From Salinirubellus salinus (lineage in GTDB: Archaea; Halobacteriota; Halobacteria; Halobacteriales; Haloarculaceae), in the NCBI RefSeq assembly GCF_025231485.1, contig NZ_CP104003.1, positions 310,001 to 374,000 of the forward strand: a stretch of 64,000 nt of DNA, written 5' to 3'. The translations under genes were made by a program, and so were the position numbers. This document shows, one piece after another, positions 52,527 through 61,432 of this stretch; position 1 is the stretch's first letter, and every line of letters starts with the position of its first letter. The notes under the pieces were generated by a model. That model was given only the letters and a program-made list of their open reading frames with translations, had not been told where the DNA came from and made no database searches.

Positions 52527-53912
52527 ATGACCGACCGCGACGCCCTGCACGCCGTCTCGCCGCTGGACGGGCGCTACGCCCGCTACACCGAACCGCTCGT
52601 CCCCTACGCCAGCGAGGCGGGGCTGATGCGCGAGCGGGTCCACGTCGAGGTCGAGTACCTGCTGGCGCTCGCCGACCTGAAGGCCACCCCGTTCGAGTTC
52701 GACCGCGAGGAACGCGCGGCACTCCGCACGCTCTACGAGGCGTTCGACGCCGACGACGCGGCCGTCGTTAAGGCCTACGAGACGGAGGGGCACGCAGGCC
52801 GCGCGGCCACGAACCACGACGTGAAGGCCGTCGAGTACTTCCTCCGCGACGCGATGATGGGTGACCTCGAAGCGGACCGCCCGTGGGTCCACTTCGGGCT
52901 GACCAGTGAGGACGTGAACAACCTCGCCCAGCGCCTCCTGCTGAAGCCCGCCGTCACGGAGGTGCTGGTCCCGCGCGTCCGTCACGTCCGGGACGAACTC
53001 TCGAAGATGGCCCACGAGCACGCGGCGCTGCCGATGCTAGCGCACACGCACGGCCAGCCGGCCACCCCGACGACGTTCGGGAAGGAGATGGCCGTCTACG
53101 CCGCCCGCCTCGGCGACACGCTCGGTGAGGTCGAGCGTGCGGCCGAGCGCCTCTCGGGCAAGCTCGCCGGCGCCTCCGGGACGTTCGCCGCCCACCACGC
53201 CGCCTACCCGGCGGTGGACTGGCGGGCGTTCTCACGCTCGTTCGTCGCGTCGCTCGGGCTGGAGCACACGGCGCTGGCGACGCAGGTCAACCCGTGTGAC
53301 GACCTCGCGGCTCTGTTCCGGGCGCTCCAGGGCGTCAACGGCGTGTTGCTCGACCTCGACCGGGATTGCTGGAGTTACGTCTCGATGGGCTACCTCGGGC
53401 AGGAGGCCGCGGCGAGCGAGACGGGGAGCTCGACCATGCCGCACAAGGTCAACCCCATCGACTTCGAGAACTCGGAGGGGAACTGCTCGAAGGCCAACGC
53501 CGACCTCGGGTTCCTCGCCGACTACGTCACCACCTCGCGCCTGCAGCGTGACCTCTCGGACTCGACAGTCAAGCGGAACGTCGGGAGCGCGCTCGCGCAC
53601 TGTCTCGTCGCCTACCAGAAGACCACGAACGGGCTGGAGAAGGTCGTCCCCAGGCCGTCCGTGATGGCCGAGGACCTCGAGGCGAACCCGGAGGTCATCG
53701 GCGAGGCGGTCCAGACCATCCTCCGGCGCGAGGGCCACGCCGACGCCTACGAGCGGGTGAAGGCGCTCTCTCGCGGCCAGCGCGTCTCGCTCGCCGACTT
53801 CCGCGACCTGTTCGACGACCTCGACGTGGACGAGTCGACCCGCGAGGAGCTCCACGCGCTCACCCCGGCTGGCTACACCGGTATCGCCGCCGAACTGGTC
53901 GAGGAGCTCTAG
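52527..53912 (+). CDS. purB: Adenylosuccinate lyase PurB
   Basis: The 461-residue lyase releases fumarate from SAICAR and adenylosuccinate. It contains the fumarase/aspartase signature SSTMPHKVNPIDFEN, the substrate motifs FGLTSEDVNN and HTHGQPATPTTFGKE, and a typical start (LHAVSPLDGRYARYTEPL). ATG 52527 fits. It is divergent from purNH across about 146 bases, so the two may share regulation. Length is normal. Confidence 0.96.
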   Translation: MTDRDALHAVSPLDGRYARYTEPLVPYASEAGLMRERVHVEVEYLLALADLKATPFEFDREERAALRTLYEAFDADDAAVVKAYETEGHAGRAATNHDVKAVEYFLRDAMMGDLEADRPWVHFGLTSEDVNNLAQRLLLKPAVTEVLVPRVRHVRDELSKMAHEHAALPMLAHTHGQPATPTTFGKEMAVYAARLGDTLGEVERAAERLSGKLAGASGTFAAHHAAYPAVDWRAFSRSFVASLGLEHTALATQVNPCDDLAALFRALQGVNGVLLDLDRDCWSYVSMGYLGQEAAASETGSSTMPHKVNPIDFENSEGNCSKANADLGFLADYVTTSRLQRDLSDSTVKRNVGSALAHCLVAYQKTTNGLEKVVPRPSVMAEDLEANPEVIGEAVQTILRREGHADAYERVKALSRGQRVSLADFRDLFDDLDVDESTREELHALTPAGYTGIAAELVEEL

Positions 53913-54022
53913 CGCAGGCCGTCGAGTGCCGGCTGGGGCGACGCTGCACCCGATTCGGCGGAACGCACCGTTGGAGGGCGGGACGTCTGCGAACCGGTCC
54001 ACGCCGAGAAAACCGCCTCGGG

Positions 54023-54565
54023 TTACACCTCGTACCTGAACAGGACGACCGAACTCTCGCCGACGACGCTGCTCGGTGCCTCGCCACCCTGGTCGTCCTT
54101 GTCGACCTCCCGGGGGTTCCAGACGAGTCGGAGCGTCACCCCGTCCAGTTCGTCCGGGTCACTCCCGTAGTCCCCTGCAAGTACCTCGATGGTCTCGCCT
54201 GCTTCCCACGTCTCGCCGATTCCGACCTGGCCGTTCCCCTCGTCCAGTTTCTCTCCCGTCGTCGCGAAGTCCTGGTTGGGGTCGTTGTTGGACCCCCCGA
54301 GGTCGACCGGCCGGTCGGCGACGAGCAACAACTTATCGAGCGCGATCGGCTCTCCCGCGCTGTGCGTCACCAACAGGAGGTCGTTCCCCTCGTCGTTCTC
54401 GACGAGGTCGAACTCGAATGTCGCGGTCGGCCCGGGCGACTGGAGTCCGCGCTGTTGTGTGAAGACGAATCCTGCCACCGCCGCCGAGAGGACGACGGTC
54501 ACCCCCACGATTATCACGACACCGATGACCGGCGACACTGCCCGGTCCCCACCTCGCGTACCCAT
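54023..54565 (-). CDS. Type IV pilin
   Basis: The 180-residue protein has a class III signal peptide: a short basic leader (MGTRGGDRA) followed by VSPVIGVVIIVGVTVVLSAA. The SPVIGV block at the start of the hydrophobic helix is the hallmark of haloarchaeal pilins (Pilin_N/DUF1628). Prepilin peptidase should cut near the A-V/SPVIG boundary. The mature part is acidic and beta-rich, with a C-terminal strand. It likely forms adhesion pili on the cell surface. The gene stands alone on the minus strand. Confidence 0.87.
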   Translation of the reverse strand: MGTRGGDRAVSPVIGVVIIVGVTVVLSAAVAGFVFTQQRGLQSPGPTATFEFDLVENDEGNDLLLVTHSAGEPIALDKLLLVADRPVDLGGSNNDPNQDFATTGEKLDEGNGQVGIGETWEAGETIEVLAGDYGSDPDELDGVTLRLVWNPREVDKDDQGGEAPSSVVGESSVVLFRYEV

Positions 54566-54617
54566 AGCACAACCGTTACGAGTACGACCACAACGCTCTT
54601 TCGCTCGTGACTGTCGT

Positions 54618-55061
54618 TCAGAGCCGTCCCGCCGCCGTCGAGCGGGCGAACTCCCGCCAGTGGCGCAGGCCCCAGTAGCCGAGACCGGTCCCGATGAGGC
54701 CGGCGGCGACGAAGTAGAGGAACAGCTCGGAGAGCACCACCTCGCTGGGGTTGTCGCTGGCGAACACCATCCCCTCGCCGGCCAGCGAGACGAGGACGAA
54801 CACCACGAGGGCGACGCCGCTCGCGGTGGCGAGGATGGACCGCCCGTCCGCTCGCTCGCCGTAGCGCTGTTCGCTCAGGACCACCACGCCGACGAACCCC
54901 ACCGCCATCGCCAGCACGTAGAACGGGAGTCGTGTCCCCACCTCGGCGTTGCCCCCCGAGAGCAGTGCCACCACGCCGATGAACGTCGCGGTCAGGACGA
55001 GCGTCGAGACGGCGACGACCCCCACCAGCCGGGCGATACGCTCCCGGTTCGAACCGTTCAT
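54618..55061 (-). CDS. Four-helix membrane protein of unknown function
   Basis: A 147-residue protein starting MNGSNRERIARLVGVVAVS, with four hydrophobic helices and short polar loops. The loop after helix 2 is basic (SEQRYGERADGRS). The open frame extends far upstream, but that part overlaps the methyltransferase gene and is a shadow. No family recognised; the size and layout suggest a small structural or regulatory membrane protein. It is divergent from the methyltransferase. Confidence 0.62.
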   Translation of the reverse strand: MNGSNRERIARLVGVVAVSTLVLTATFIGVVALLSGGNAEVGTRLPFYVLAMAVGFVGVVVLSEQRYGERADGRSILATASGVALVVFVLVSLAGEGMVFASDNPSEVVLSELFLYFVAAGLIGTGLGYWGLRHWREFARSTAAGRL

Positions 55062-55172
55062 GATTGGACTGTCCTCGCCCGGAGAATAGCGCTTTCGGGT
55101 CGTCGGACGCAGGTCCGACGACGGCTCACGCCCGACCCGAAGACCCTTGCCGGGTCGTCCAGTCGCCCCGGC

Positions 55173-55802
55173 ATGGACGACGGAGCCCGCGAGGGTCACC
55201 GGACGACGGTCCAGCGTGGCTACGACGCGCTGGCTGGCCGCTACGACGAGCAGCGCTCGGGGGCTGGCCGGGGCGGCGAACTGGTCCGCGAACTCGGGGC
55301 GACCCTGCCCCCGGACTCGCGTATCCTCGACGCCGGCTGTGGTGCGGGCGTCCCCGTCGCGGCGACGCTGAGCGAGCGCCACCGCGTCGTCGGCCTCGAC
55401 CTCTCGCGGGGGATGCTCGACCGGGCCGCGGCGAACGTCCCGGCCGCGCGCCTCGTCCAGGGTGACCTGACGCGGCTCCCGTTCGCCGACGGGGCGTTCG
55501 ACGCACTCGTCTCGTACTACGCCGTCATCCACGTCCCGCGCGAGGAACACGACACGGTGTTCGCGGAGTTCGCCCGCGTCCTCCGGCCGGGTGGGCGGGC
55601 GCTGCTCGTCCTCGGGTCGGCCGACTGGGAGGGCGAGAACGACGACTGGCAGGAGTGGGGCGAGCCGATGCGCTGGTCGTTCTGGGGGCCCGAGCGGAAC
55701 CGCGAACTGCTCGCGGCGGCGGGGTTCGACCTCGTCGACGCGGAGACCGTCGACGACGAGCTCGGCGGCACGTTCGAACACGTCACGGTGCGACGCCCGT
55801 GA
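55173..55802 (+). CDS. Class I SAM-dependent methyltransferase
   Basis: The 209-residue methyltransferase of the UbiE/type 11 kind shows motif I (ILDAGCGAGVPVAATL), the acidic end of strand 2 (VVGLDLSRGML), and post-II segments RLPFADGAFDALVS and LRPGGRALLVLGS. The substrate is unknown. ATG 55173 is preferred because the preceding frame is not conserved in character. It is followed 55 bases later by the HAD gene on the same strand. Confidence 0.87.
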   Translation: MDDGAREGHRTTVQRGYDALAGRYDEQRSGAGRGGELVRELGATLPPDSRILDAGCGAGVPVAATLSERHRVVGLDLSRGMLDRAAANVPAARLVQGDLTRLPFADGAFDALVSYYAVIHVPREEHDTVFAEFARVLRPGGRALLVLGSADWEGENDDWQEWGEPMRWSFWGPERNRELLAAAGFDLVDAETVDDELGGTFEHVTVRRP

Positions 55803-55857
55803 GGCGCGCGCACGGCGTCGGGAAACGCTCTTGACCGGTGGTCCCCTCCCTACGGGT

Positions 55858-56550
55858 GTGAACGGTCCCTCCACCCCCGTCGAGACCGTGCTGTTCGACC
55901 TCGACGGGACGCTGTTGACCTACGACCAGGACCCGCAGACGCTCATCGCCGAGACGTACGACCTCGCGGGCGTCGACCCATTCTGTGGCCCGAGCGACCT
56001 GTGGTCGCTGGCGGACCGCGTCGGCGACGTCGAGAGCGACCACGAGTTCCTCACCGAGCTGTGGGGCGTCGCGGCCGCCGAACACGGCGGACCGGCCGAC
56101 CGGGCGGCGCACGAGGCGCTCGCCCGTGGCCACGAGACGGCGGTCGACCACACCGCCGTCTCGCTGCGGCCGGGGGCCGAGACGGCGCTCGAGGTCGTCA
56201 CCGACGGCGGCCACGACGTCGGCGTCGTCACCAACGGGTCTCGCCGGACCCAGATCCAGAAACTCGACGCGCTCTCGCTCGCCGACCGCTTCGAGACGGT
56301 CGTCTACGCCGGCGAGGACACCGCGCCGAAACCGAACCGCGAGCCGTTCGACCTCGCGCTCTCGCGACTCGACGCCCGGCACGAGACGAGTCTCTACGTC
56401 GGGAACTCGCTCGAACACGACGTGGTCGGAGCCCAGCGTGCGGGCCTCGCGGCGGCGTGGTACCCCGGTCCCTACGACCCGACCGACCCCGGCCACCACA
56501 CCCCCGACCACCACCTCGGGACGCTCGCCGACCTCCGAGACCTCCTGTAG
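55858..56550 (+). CDS. HAD-superfamily phosphatase
   Basis: The 230-residue protein starts at GTG 55858. HAD motifs: motif I ETVLFDLDGTLLTYD (nucleophile and acid aspartates), motif II VVTNGS, motif III lysine in APKPNREPF, and motif IV YVGNSLEHDVVGA. The helical cap between motifs I and II marks it as a C1-cap phosphatase like phosphoglycolate phosphatases. The precise substrate is unknown. It precedes the oxidase operon by about 90 bases with a separate promoter, so it is probably unrelated. Confidence 0.87.
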   Translation: MNGPSTPVETVLFDLDGTLLTYDQDPQTLIAETYDLAGVDPFCGPSDLWSLADRVGDVESDHEFLTELWGVAAAEHGGPADRAAHEALARGHETAVDHTAVSLRPGAETALEVVTDGGHDVGVVTNGSRRTQIQKLDALSLADRFETVVYAGEDTAPKPNREPFDLALSRLDARHETSLYVGNSLEHDVVGAQRAGLAAAWYPGPYDPTDPGHHTPDHHLGTLADLRDLL

Positions 56551-56602
56551 CGGCCCTGCCGCGCTCGTTCTTCCTGCCGAACTCCCGTCGCCAGCGGGGC
56601 AA

Positions 56603-56610
56603 CAGTTATC
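56603..56610 (+). promoter_or_regulatory. TATA-like element for the cytochrome oxidase operon
   Basis: CAGTTATC lies 31-38 bases upstream of the coxB ATG at 56641, at a distance suited to a near-leaderless mRNA. Confidence 0.4.
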
Positions 56611-56640
56611 TGGGAGTGTGCAGAAAGCGGCAAGCGAGAC

Positions 56641-57408
56641 ATGACCGACGTTGACACGGCGCACGCAGTCCTGCAGTCGGGACTGGTGCCACGTGGGACG
56701 CGCGTGGAGGTGTTCGACACCATCTTCACCGTCTTCCTGGTACTGGGGACGGCGGTCGGCGTCGTCGTCATCGGGTACATGCTCTACAACGGGTACAAGT
56801 ACCGCGACGGGGTCGAACGCGAGGAGGTGAAGAAGGCCGACGCGGACCGCCCGACCCTCGGCGAACTCCCGACGGGTGGCGGCGGTGGCCGGAAACTGTT
56901 CCTCTCGTTCGCCCTCAGCACCATCGTCGTCGTCTCGCTCGTCCTGTGGACCTACGCGACGCTACTGTACGTCGAGGGCGGCGCACAGGCCCAGCCGCAG
57001 GACCCCATCGACGTGGAGGTGGTCGGCATCCAGTTCGCCTGGAGGTTCACCTACGAGAACGGCCACCAGGAGCTGGGCACCCTGCGCGTCCCCGAGGACC
57101 GCGCGATACGGTTGAACGTCACGAGCGACGACGTGTTCCACAACTTCGGAGCGCCCGCCTTGCGCGTGAAGACCGACGCCATCCCGGGCCAGCGGACGAC
57201 GACGTGGTTCATCGGTGAGGACCCCGGGACCTACCAGGCGAAGTGTTACGAACTCTGTGGGGTCGGCCACTCCTCCATGAACGCCGACATCGTCGTGATG
57301 GAACCCGCGGAGTACGAGGAGTGGTACGCGAGCACGGGCGGTGAGACCAACGACACGGCGAACGAGAGTGCCAGTCTCGTCGGCGCCCGGGGGGTGAGTC
57401 CGGTATGA
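56641..57408 (+). CDS. coxB: Cytochrome c oxidase subunit II
   Basis: The 255-residue subunit carries the Cu-A centre that receives electrons. Two transmembrane helices (about 22-45 and 80-105) precede the cupredoxin domain, whose copper ligands are visible as C202, C206, H210 and M213 (CYELCGVGHSSM), with the upstream histidine in VFHNFGAPALRVK. It resides on the membrane with the copper domain outside. The stop overlaps coxAC by 4 bases (ATGA), giving tight coupling in the operon coxB-coxAC-subunit IV. Confidence 0.95.
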   Translation: MTDVDTAHAVLQSGLVPRGTRVEVFDTIFTVFLVLGTAVGVVVIGYMLYNGYKYRDGVEREEVKKADADRPTLGELPTGGGGGRKLFLSFALSTIVVVSLVLWTYATLLYVEGGAQAQPQDPIDVEVVGIQFAWRFTYENGHQELGTLRVPEDRAIRLNVTSDDVFHNFGAPALRVKTDAIPGQRTTTWFIGEDPGTYQAKCYELCGVGHSSMNADIVVMEPAEYEEWYASTGGETNDTANESASLVGARGVSPV

Positions 57409-59966
57409 GCGACGACCCGGGGACGGACTCGGAGGCCGACCTCCGTTCCGACGGGGGGACGGCACACCACGAGGACGACCACCACTTCCCGCCGCGGACC
57501 TCCGTCCGCCGGTGGCTGGTCACGACGAACCACAAGGACATCGGCATCCTCTACGTCGTCACGAGCCTGTTCTTCCTCGTCTTCGGTGGGCTCCTCGCCC
57601 TGCTCATCCGCACCCAGATGTGGTCGCCCGGTGGGACCGTCCTGTCCGGGTTGGCGTACAACCAGACCGTCTCGACCCACGGGCTCATCATGGTGTTCTG
57701 GTTCCTCTCGCCGTTCGCGTTCGGCTTCGCGAACTACATCGTCCCGCTCCAGATCGGGGCGAAGGACCTCGCGTTCCCGCGGCTGAACGCCCTGTCGTAC
57801 TGGCTCTACCTCGCCAGCGGCATCCTGCTGGGCGTCTCGTTCTTCCAGGGCGCCTCGTTCGCGGGCGGGTGGACGATGTACGCGCCGCTGAACGTGCCGA
57901 CGTTCACCCCACAGGTGGGCGCGAGCACGGCCGTCCTCGCGCTGCTCCTGTTCGTCGTCTCGGTCACCGTCTCCTCGGTCAACTTCCTGACGACGATGCA
58001 CCGGATGCGCGCGGAGGGGCTCACCCTGCGGAACCTCCCGCTGTTCACGTGGTCCATCCTCCTGACCGTGTGGATGATGCTGTTCGCGTTCGCGGCGCTG
58101 CTGGCGGCGCTGATGGTCCTCTCGGCGGACCGCCTGCTCGGGACGCTCTACTTCGCCACGGAGTCGCCCGGCGGGTCGATGCTCTGGACGCACCTGTTCT
58201 GGTTCTTCGGTCACCCGGAGGTGTACATCGTCTTCTTCCCCGCGCTCGGGGCGATGGCCGAGATGTTCCAGACGTTCACCGGCCGGCGCATCGTCGGGCG
58301 CAAGTGGTTCATCGCGGCGATGGTGCTCGTCGCCCTGCAGTCGTTCATCGTCTGGATGCACCACATGTTCCTGACGAGCATCAACCTCGAGGTGAAGACG
58401 CTGTTCATGGCGACGACCATCGGCATCTCGCTCCCGTTCGACCTGATGGTGTTCGCGCTCATCTACACCACGTTGAAGGGGCGCATCCGGTGGAACACGC
58501 CGTTCCTCTTCGCGTTCGGCGCGCTCCTGGTGTTCATCATCGGCGGCATCACCGGGGTGTTCCTCGGGGCGGTCGTGCTGGACTACGAGTTCCGCGGCAC
58601 CTACTGGGTCGTCGCGCACTTCCACTACGTGATGGTCGGCGGCGTCACCGGCCTCGTCGGGGCGCTCTACTACTGGTTCCCGAAGATGACCGGGAAGATG
58701 TACGACGAGTTCCTCGGCCGGGTCCACTTCGCCCTGTACATCGTCGGGTTCAATCTGCTCTACTTCCCGATGTTCCTCGCGTGGGAGACGCCCCGCCGGG
58801 TGTTCGACTACGCGCCGGACCTGCTGCCGTGGCACCGCCTCGCCACCGTCGGTGGGTTCCTGCTTGGCCTCTCGTTCCTCGTGATGTTCTACAACCTCTA
58901 CCGGAGTCTGTACGAGGGTGAGGACGCCGCCGGCAACCCGTGGGAGTACTCGACGACGGCCGAGTGGGCGGTCGACTCACCCCCGCCACTGGAGAACTTC
59001 CCCGGGCTGCCGACGTACCGCGACGGCTCGCTCTCGTACCGTGACGAGTCGAACGTGGCCGCCTCCGCTGCGACCGACGGGGGTACTGCAGAGGCCAGCA
59101 CGGTCGACTCGGGCGGCATCGTCACCAGGGGTGACCTGCTGCCGGAGCCCGAGACGTCCTCCGCGACACTCGTGGACCCCGGGGACGAGGAGGCGAGTCA
59201 CGCGAGTCTCTGGCCGTTCCTCGTGAGTGTCGGGGCGATGGTGACCATCCTCGGGCTGTCGGGGCTCCAGAGCGGGTCCTTCCCGGACGGGATGGCCGGC
59301 GGGGCCTACGCCGGCACCGCGCTCGCCGGTGGCCTCATCACGCTCGGGTCGCTCGTCGGGATGGGTGCCGAGCAGTTCCACGCCCCGGAGATGGCGCTCG
59401 CCGAGCGCTGGCCGTTCGCCGGCGTCGAGAACACGAAACTGGGGATGTGGATCTTCCTCGCCTCCGACGTGGTGCTGTTCGGGGCGTTCATCGGCTCGTA
59501 CATCTTCGTCCGGTTCGCGTTCGGCTGGACCGACTGGCACCCCATCCCACACAACTCCCTGCCGGGGCTCGTCAACACCTACCTCCTCCTGACGAGTTCG
59601 TTCACCGTCATCCTCGCGCTGGTGGCGGCCCGTCGCGAGAGCCGGAAGGGCGTGCTGGCGAGTCTCCTCGCCACGTTCCTGCTCGGCGTCGGCTTCCTCA
59701 TCAACAAGGGCATCGAGTGGCAGGAACTGCTCCACGAGGGCGTCTGGATCGACTCGAACGTCCGGGCCTCGACGTTCTTCCTGACCACGGGCCTGCACGC
59801 GGGCCACGTCGTCGCGGGACTGATCGTCACGCTCTACCTCGTCTGGCGGGCGTACAACGGGGCGTACGTCGACGGGAACGAGGGGTCGATCGAGTACTTC
59901 GGGCTCTACTGGCACTTCGTCGACATCGTCTGGCTGTTCCTGTTCCCGCTGTTCTACATCCTGTAG
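57405..59966 (+). CDS. coxAC: Fused cytochrome c oxidase subunits I and III
   Basis: The 853-residue fusion contains the catalytic subunit I (about 30-510) and subunit III (about 600-853). Haem and copper ligands are present: H in STHGLIMVFW, H and Y in GHPEVYI, two histidines in WMHHMFLTS, and two in VVAHFHYVM. The E of GHPEV marks a type A1-like proton path. The linker is acidic and soluble. Subunit III landmarks are GMWIFLASDVVLFGAFIGS and LHAGHVVAGL. Such I-III fusions are known in haloarchaea and some bacteria. The enzyme reduces oxygen to water and pumps protons. Confidence 0.95.
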   Translation: MSDDPGTDSEADLRSDGGTAHHEDDHHFPPRTSVRRWLVTTNHKDIGILYVVTSLFFLVFGGLLALLIRTQMWSPGGTVLSGLAYNQTVSTHGLIMVFWFLSPFAFGFANYIVPLQIGAKDLAFPRLNALSYWLYLASGILLGVSFFQGASFAGGWTMYAPLNVPTFTPQVGASTAVLALLLFVVSVTVSSVNFLTTMHRMRAEGLTLRNLPLFTWSILLTVWMMLFAFAALLAALMVLSADRLLGTLYFATESPGGSMLWTHLFWFFGHPEVYIVFFPALGAMAEMFQTFTGRRIVGRKWFIAAMVLVALQSFIVWMHHMFLTSINLEVKTLFMATTIGISLPFDLMVFALIYTTLKGRIRWNTPFLFAFGALLVFIIGGITGVFLGAVVLDYEFRGTYWVVAHFHYVMVGGVTGLVGALYYWFPKMTGKMYDEFLGRVHFALYIVGFNLLYFPMFLAWETPRRVFDYAPDLLPWHRLATVGGFLLGLSFLVMFYNLYRSLYEGEDAAGNPWEYSTTAEWAVDSPPPLENFPGLPTYRDGSLSYRDESNVAASAATDGGTAEASTVDSGGIVTRGDLLPEPETSSATLVDPGDEEASHASLWPFLVSVGAMVTILGLSGLQSGSFPDGMAGGAYAGTALAGGLITLGSLVGMGAEQFHAPEMALAERWPFAGVENTKLGMWIFLASDVVLFGAFIGSYIFVRFAFGWTDWHPIPHNSLPGLVNTYLLLTSSFTVILALVAARRESRKGVLASLLATFLLGVGFLINKGIEWQELLHEGVWIDSNVRASTFFLTTGLHAGHVVAGLIVTLYLVWRAYNGAYVDGNEGSIEYFGLYWHFVDIVWLFLFPLFYIL

Positions 59967-60016
59967 TCCACGACCACCGAATCCGACCAACCAAACCCAA
60001 ACACCGACACAAACCG
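59967..60016 (+). promoter_or_regulatory. CA-rich leader before the oxidase subunit IV-like gene
   Basis: The 50 bases between coxAC and the next gene are nearly free of G and T near the start codon (CCAACCAAACCCAAACACCG is part of it). Such an unstructured CA-rich stretch may ease ribosome access within the operon. A similar tract precedes dapA on the other strand. Confidence 0.3.
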
Positions 60017-60283
60017 ATGGCATCCACCAAACTGTACGCGATAATCTACGTCGTGTTGTTCGTGATGGCGACCGTCCAGGTGCTCGTCGAGTTCGCGTTC
60101 ATCGACCAGTACTACTGGGCCGCGTTCTGGGCCATCATCGTCCTGTCGGCCGTGAAGGCCGTCGTCGTCGCGGGCTACTACCAGCACCTGTTCTACGAGC
60201 CACGCTCGCTGAGCTATCTCGTCGGCATCGGGTTGCTGGCGGCGCTCGCGCTGACCATCGCCGCGAGCTACTCGATAACGTAG
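60017..60283 (+). CDS. Cytochrome c oxidase subunit IV-like membrane protein
   Basis: The 88-residue protein has three transmembrane helices (YAIIYVVLFVMATVQVLVEF, WAAFWAIIVLSAVKAVVVAG and LVGIGLLAALALTIAAS). This layout is that of prokaryotic subunit IV (COX4_pro), a small stabilising subunit. It follows coxAC by 50 bases on the same strand and completes the oxidase operon. ATG 60017 is preceded by the CA-rich tract. Confidence 0.85.
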   Translation: MASTKLYAIIYVVLFVMATVQVLVEFAFIDQYYWAAFWAIIVLSAVKAVVVAGYYQHLFYEPRSLSYLVGIGLLAALALTIAASYSIT

Positions 60284-61138
60284 TCGGCGGTCGAACGCGA
60301 CTCCGACGTCACGGTGCAGTGGCTGAAGGTAACGACCCGAGCAGTCGCGCTCGCCTCCGGACGAGCGCCCGCACGCGAGGGGTGGTGTCCTGCTGTGAGC
60401 GCGGGCCGAGCACAGCGAGGCCGGCGCGTCTGTGGTGCGGTTCACTCCGTCCTGCACTTGCGTCCCCGCTCGCTGTCACCATCGAGGACGAAACTCCCCT
60501 CACCCGACGAACACAGCGACCTTACGGAGAATCGAGGAGAAAGCCCCGTGTTTTAGTGTGGCGATGAATCCGACAATTCCTCAGCAACCGAGCTGAACAA
60601 GTATCTTGGCGTCGTACCGTGTGGTAAGACAACTCGCGTAAACTCTCAATCGGAAGAACAGGGGTCACTTCCCGCTGATGCGGACGGTTCCACGCCCACC
60701 ACCGGCACCCCCGGTGGGGAGTACGTGGTTCGGACTCGTTCGCCGTCTTCACACTACCCCTCCCCGTCACTGGAGACGGTCGGCAACGACCGCGCACACG
60801 AGGGGGCGACAGCACACCAAAATACACCCCGTTCGCGGTTGCACTCCGCCCTCGTCGGTGGATTACGGTCGATGGCACGGCCCGTGTCCACCCACGTTCC
60901 AACCGTGGGTGGTTGCCCGGTATTCAGACGCTTCGCGGTGAAGCGGTATCGGGTACGGCACAAGCGGATACCGCGTCCGTCTCGGACGCTGAATACGCCG
61001 CACCCTCGTTTCGAGGGCCAACGTGTAGCGCACGATTCCGGTACTCATCCACCGTGGATGGGGAAGTTGCCCTCGGGGGAGCGTTGGACGGCCCGACGCC
61101 CCACGAAGGAATCCTCGCGCTTCAGTGCGGGGTGGATG
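60284..61138 (+). mobile_element. Region with the degenerate right end of an IS200/IS605-type (TnpB) element
   Basis: This 855-base stretch has lower GC than its neighbours, no gene with normal haloarchaeal codon use, and arginine/serine/histidine-rich frames only. The end closely resembles haloarchaeal TnpB-element right ends: an imperfect hairpin (CCTCGCGC, loop TTCA, GTGCGGGG; 61113-61132) followed by TGGATGTCA. A frame near 60955-61000 reads GTAQADTASVSD, reminiscent of TnpB C-termini. No TnpA or intact TnpB is present. I infer a decayed element with its omega-RNA-like end; the left border (around 60550-60600) is uncertain. Confidence 0.45.
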
Positions 61139-61141
61139 TCA
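61105..61141 (+). ncRNA. Possible omega-RNA-type 3' end hairpin
   Basis: In IS200/IS605 elements the terminal hairpin and following bases form the 3' scaffold of the RNA that guides TnpB. Here an 8-base-pair stem with two G-T pairs and a 4-base loop (61113-61132) precedes TGGATGTCA. Whether any RNA is made is unknown. Confidence 0.3.
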
Positions 61142-61432
61142 AACCCCGAAAACCATGTACCCCAGCACGAACACCGCCCACGTCGTCGACAGCGCCGCGA
61201 CCACCTTCAGGTGGTAGACGAACAGTTCCTCGCTCTCGGCTTCGTCGGCCGCCTCGTAGGCCTCGCGCTCCGTGGCGTCCAGGTCTTCCCCGTGTTCTAC
61301 CCCGAGGTGCAGGTGGTAGTAGCGCGTCCGCCTGAACGGCCGGCTGCAGTAGACACAGACCGCCACCGGCGGCTCCTCGGCGGTCACGTCGGCCGTCTCG
61401 CCCGCCCACTCGGACTCCGGCTCCGCGGCCAT
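61139..61432 (-). CDS. C2H2 zinc-finger protein with a C-terminal membrane anchor
   Basis: The 97-residue protein has a classical C2H2 pattern, C26-x2-C29-x12-H42-x4-H47 (VCVYCSRPF, HLHLGVEHG), an acidic helix, and one transmembrane helix near the end (ALSTTWAVFVLGYMVFGV). It is thus a membrane-tethered zinc finger facing the cytoplasm. Similar haloarchaeal proteins (I recall DUF7410) lie near respiratory genes. It overlaps the upstream gene by one base (TGATG). Its TGA stop lies inside the motif that ends the neighbouring mobile-element remnant, so the native C-terminus may have been altered by insertion. Confidence 0.75.
   Translation of the reverse strand: MAAEPESEWAGETADVTAEEPPVAVCVYCSRPFRRTRYYHLHLGVEHGEDLDATEREAYEAADEAESEELFVYHLKVVAALSTTWAVFVLGYMVFGV

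Noticed and set aside
57246-58835. A 529-residue minus-strand open frame across coxAC
   Set aside because: It is the shadow of the oxidase gene, whose haem and copper ligands prove the plus strand is coding.
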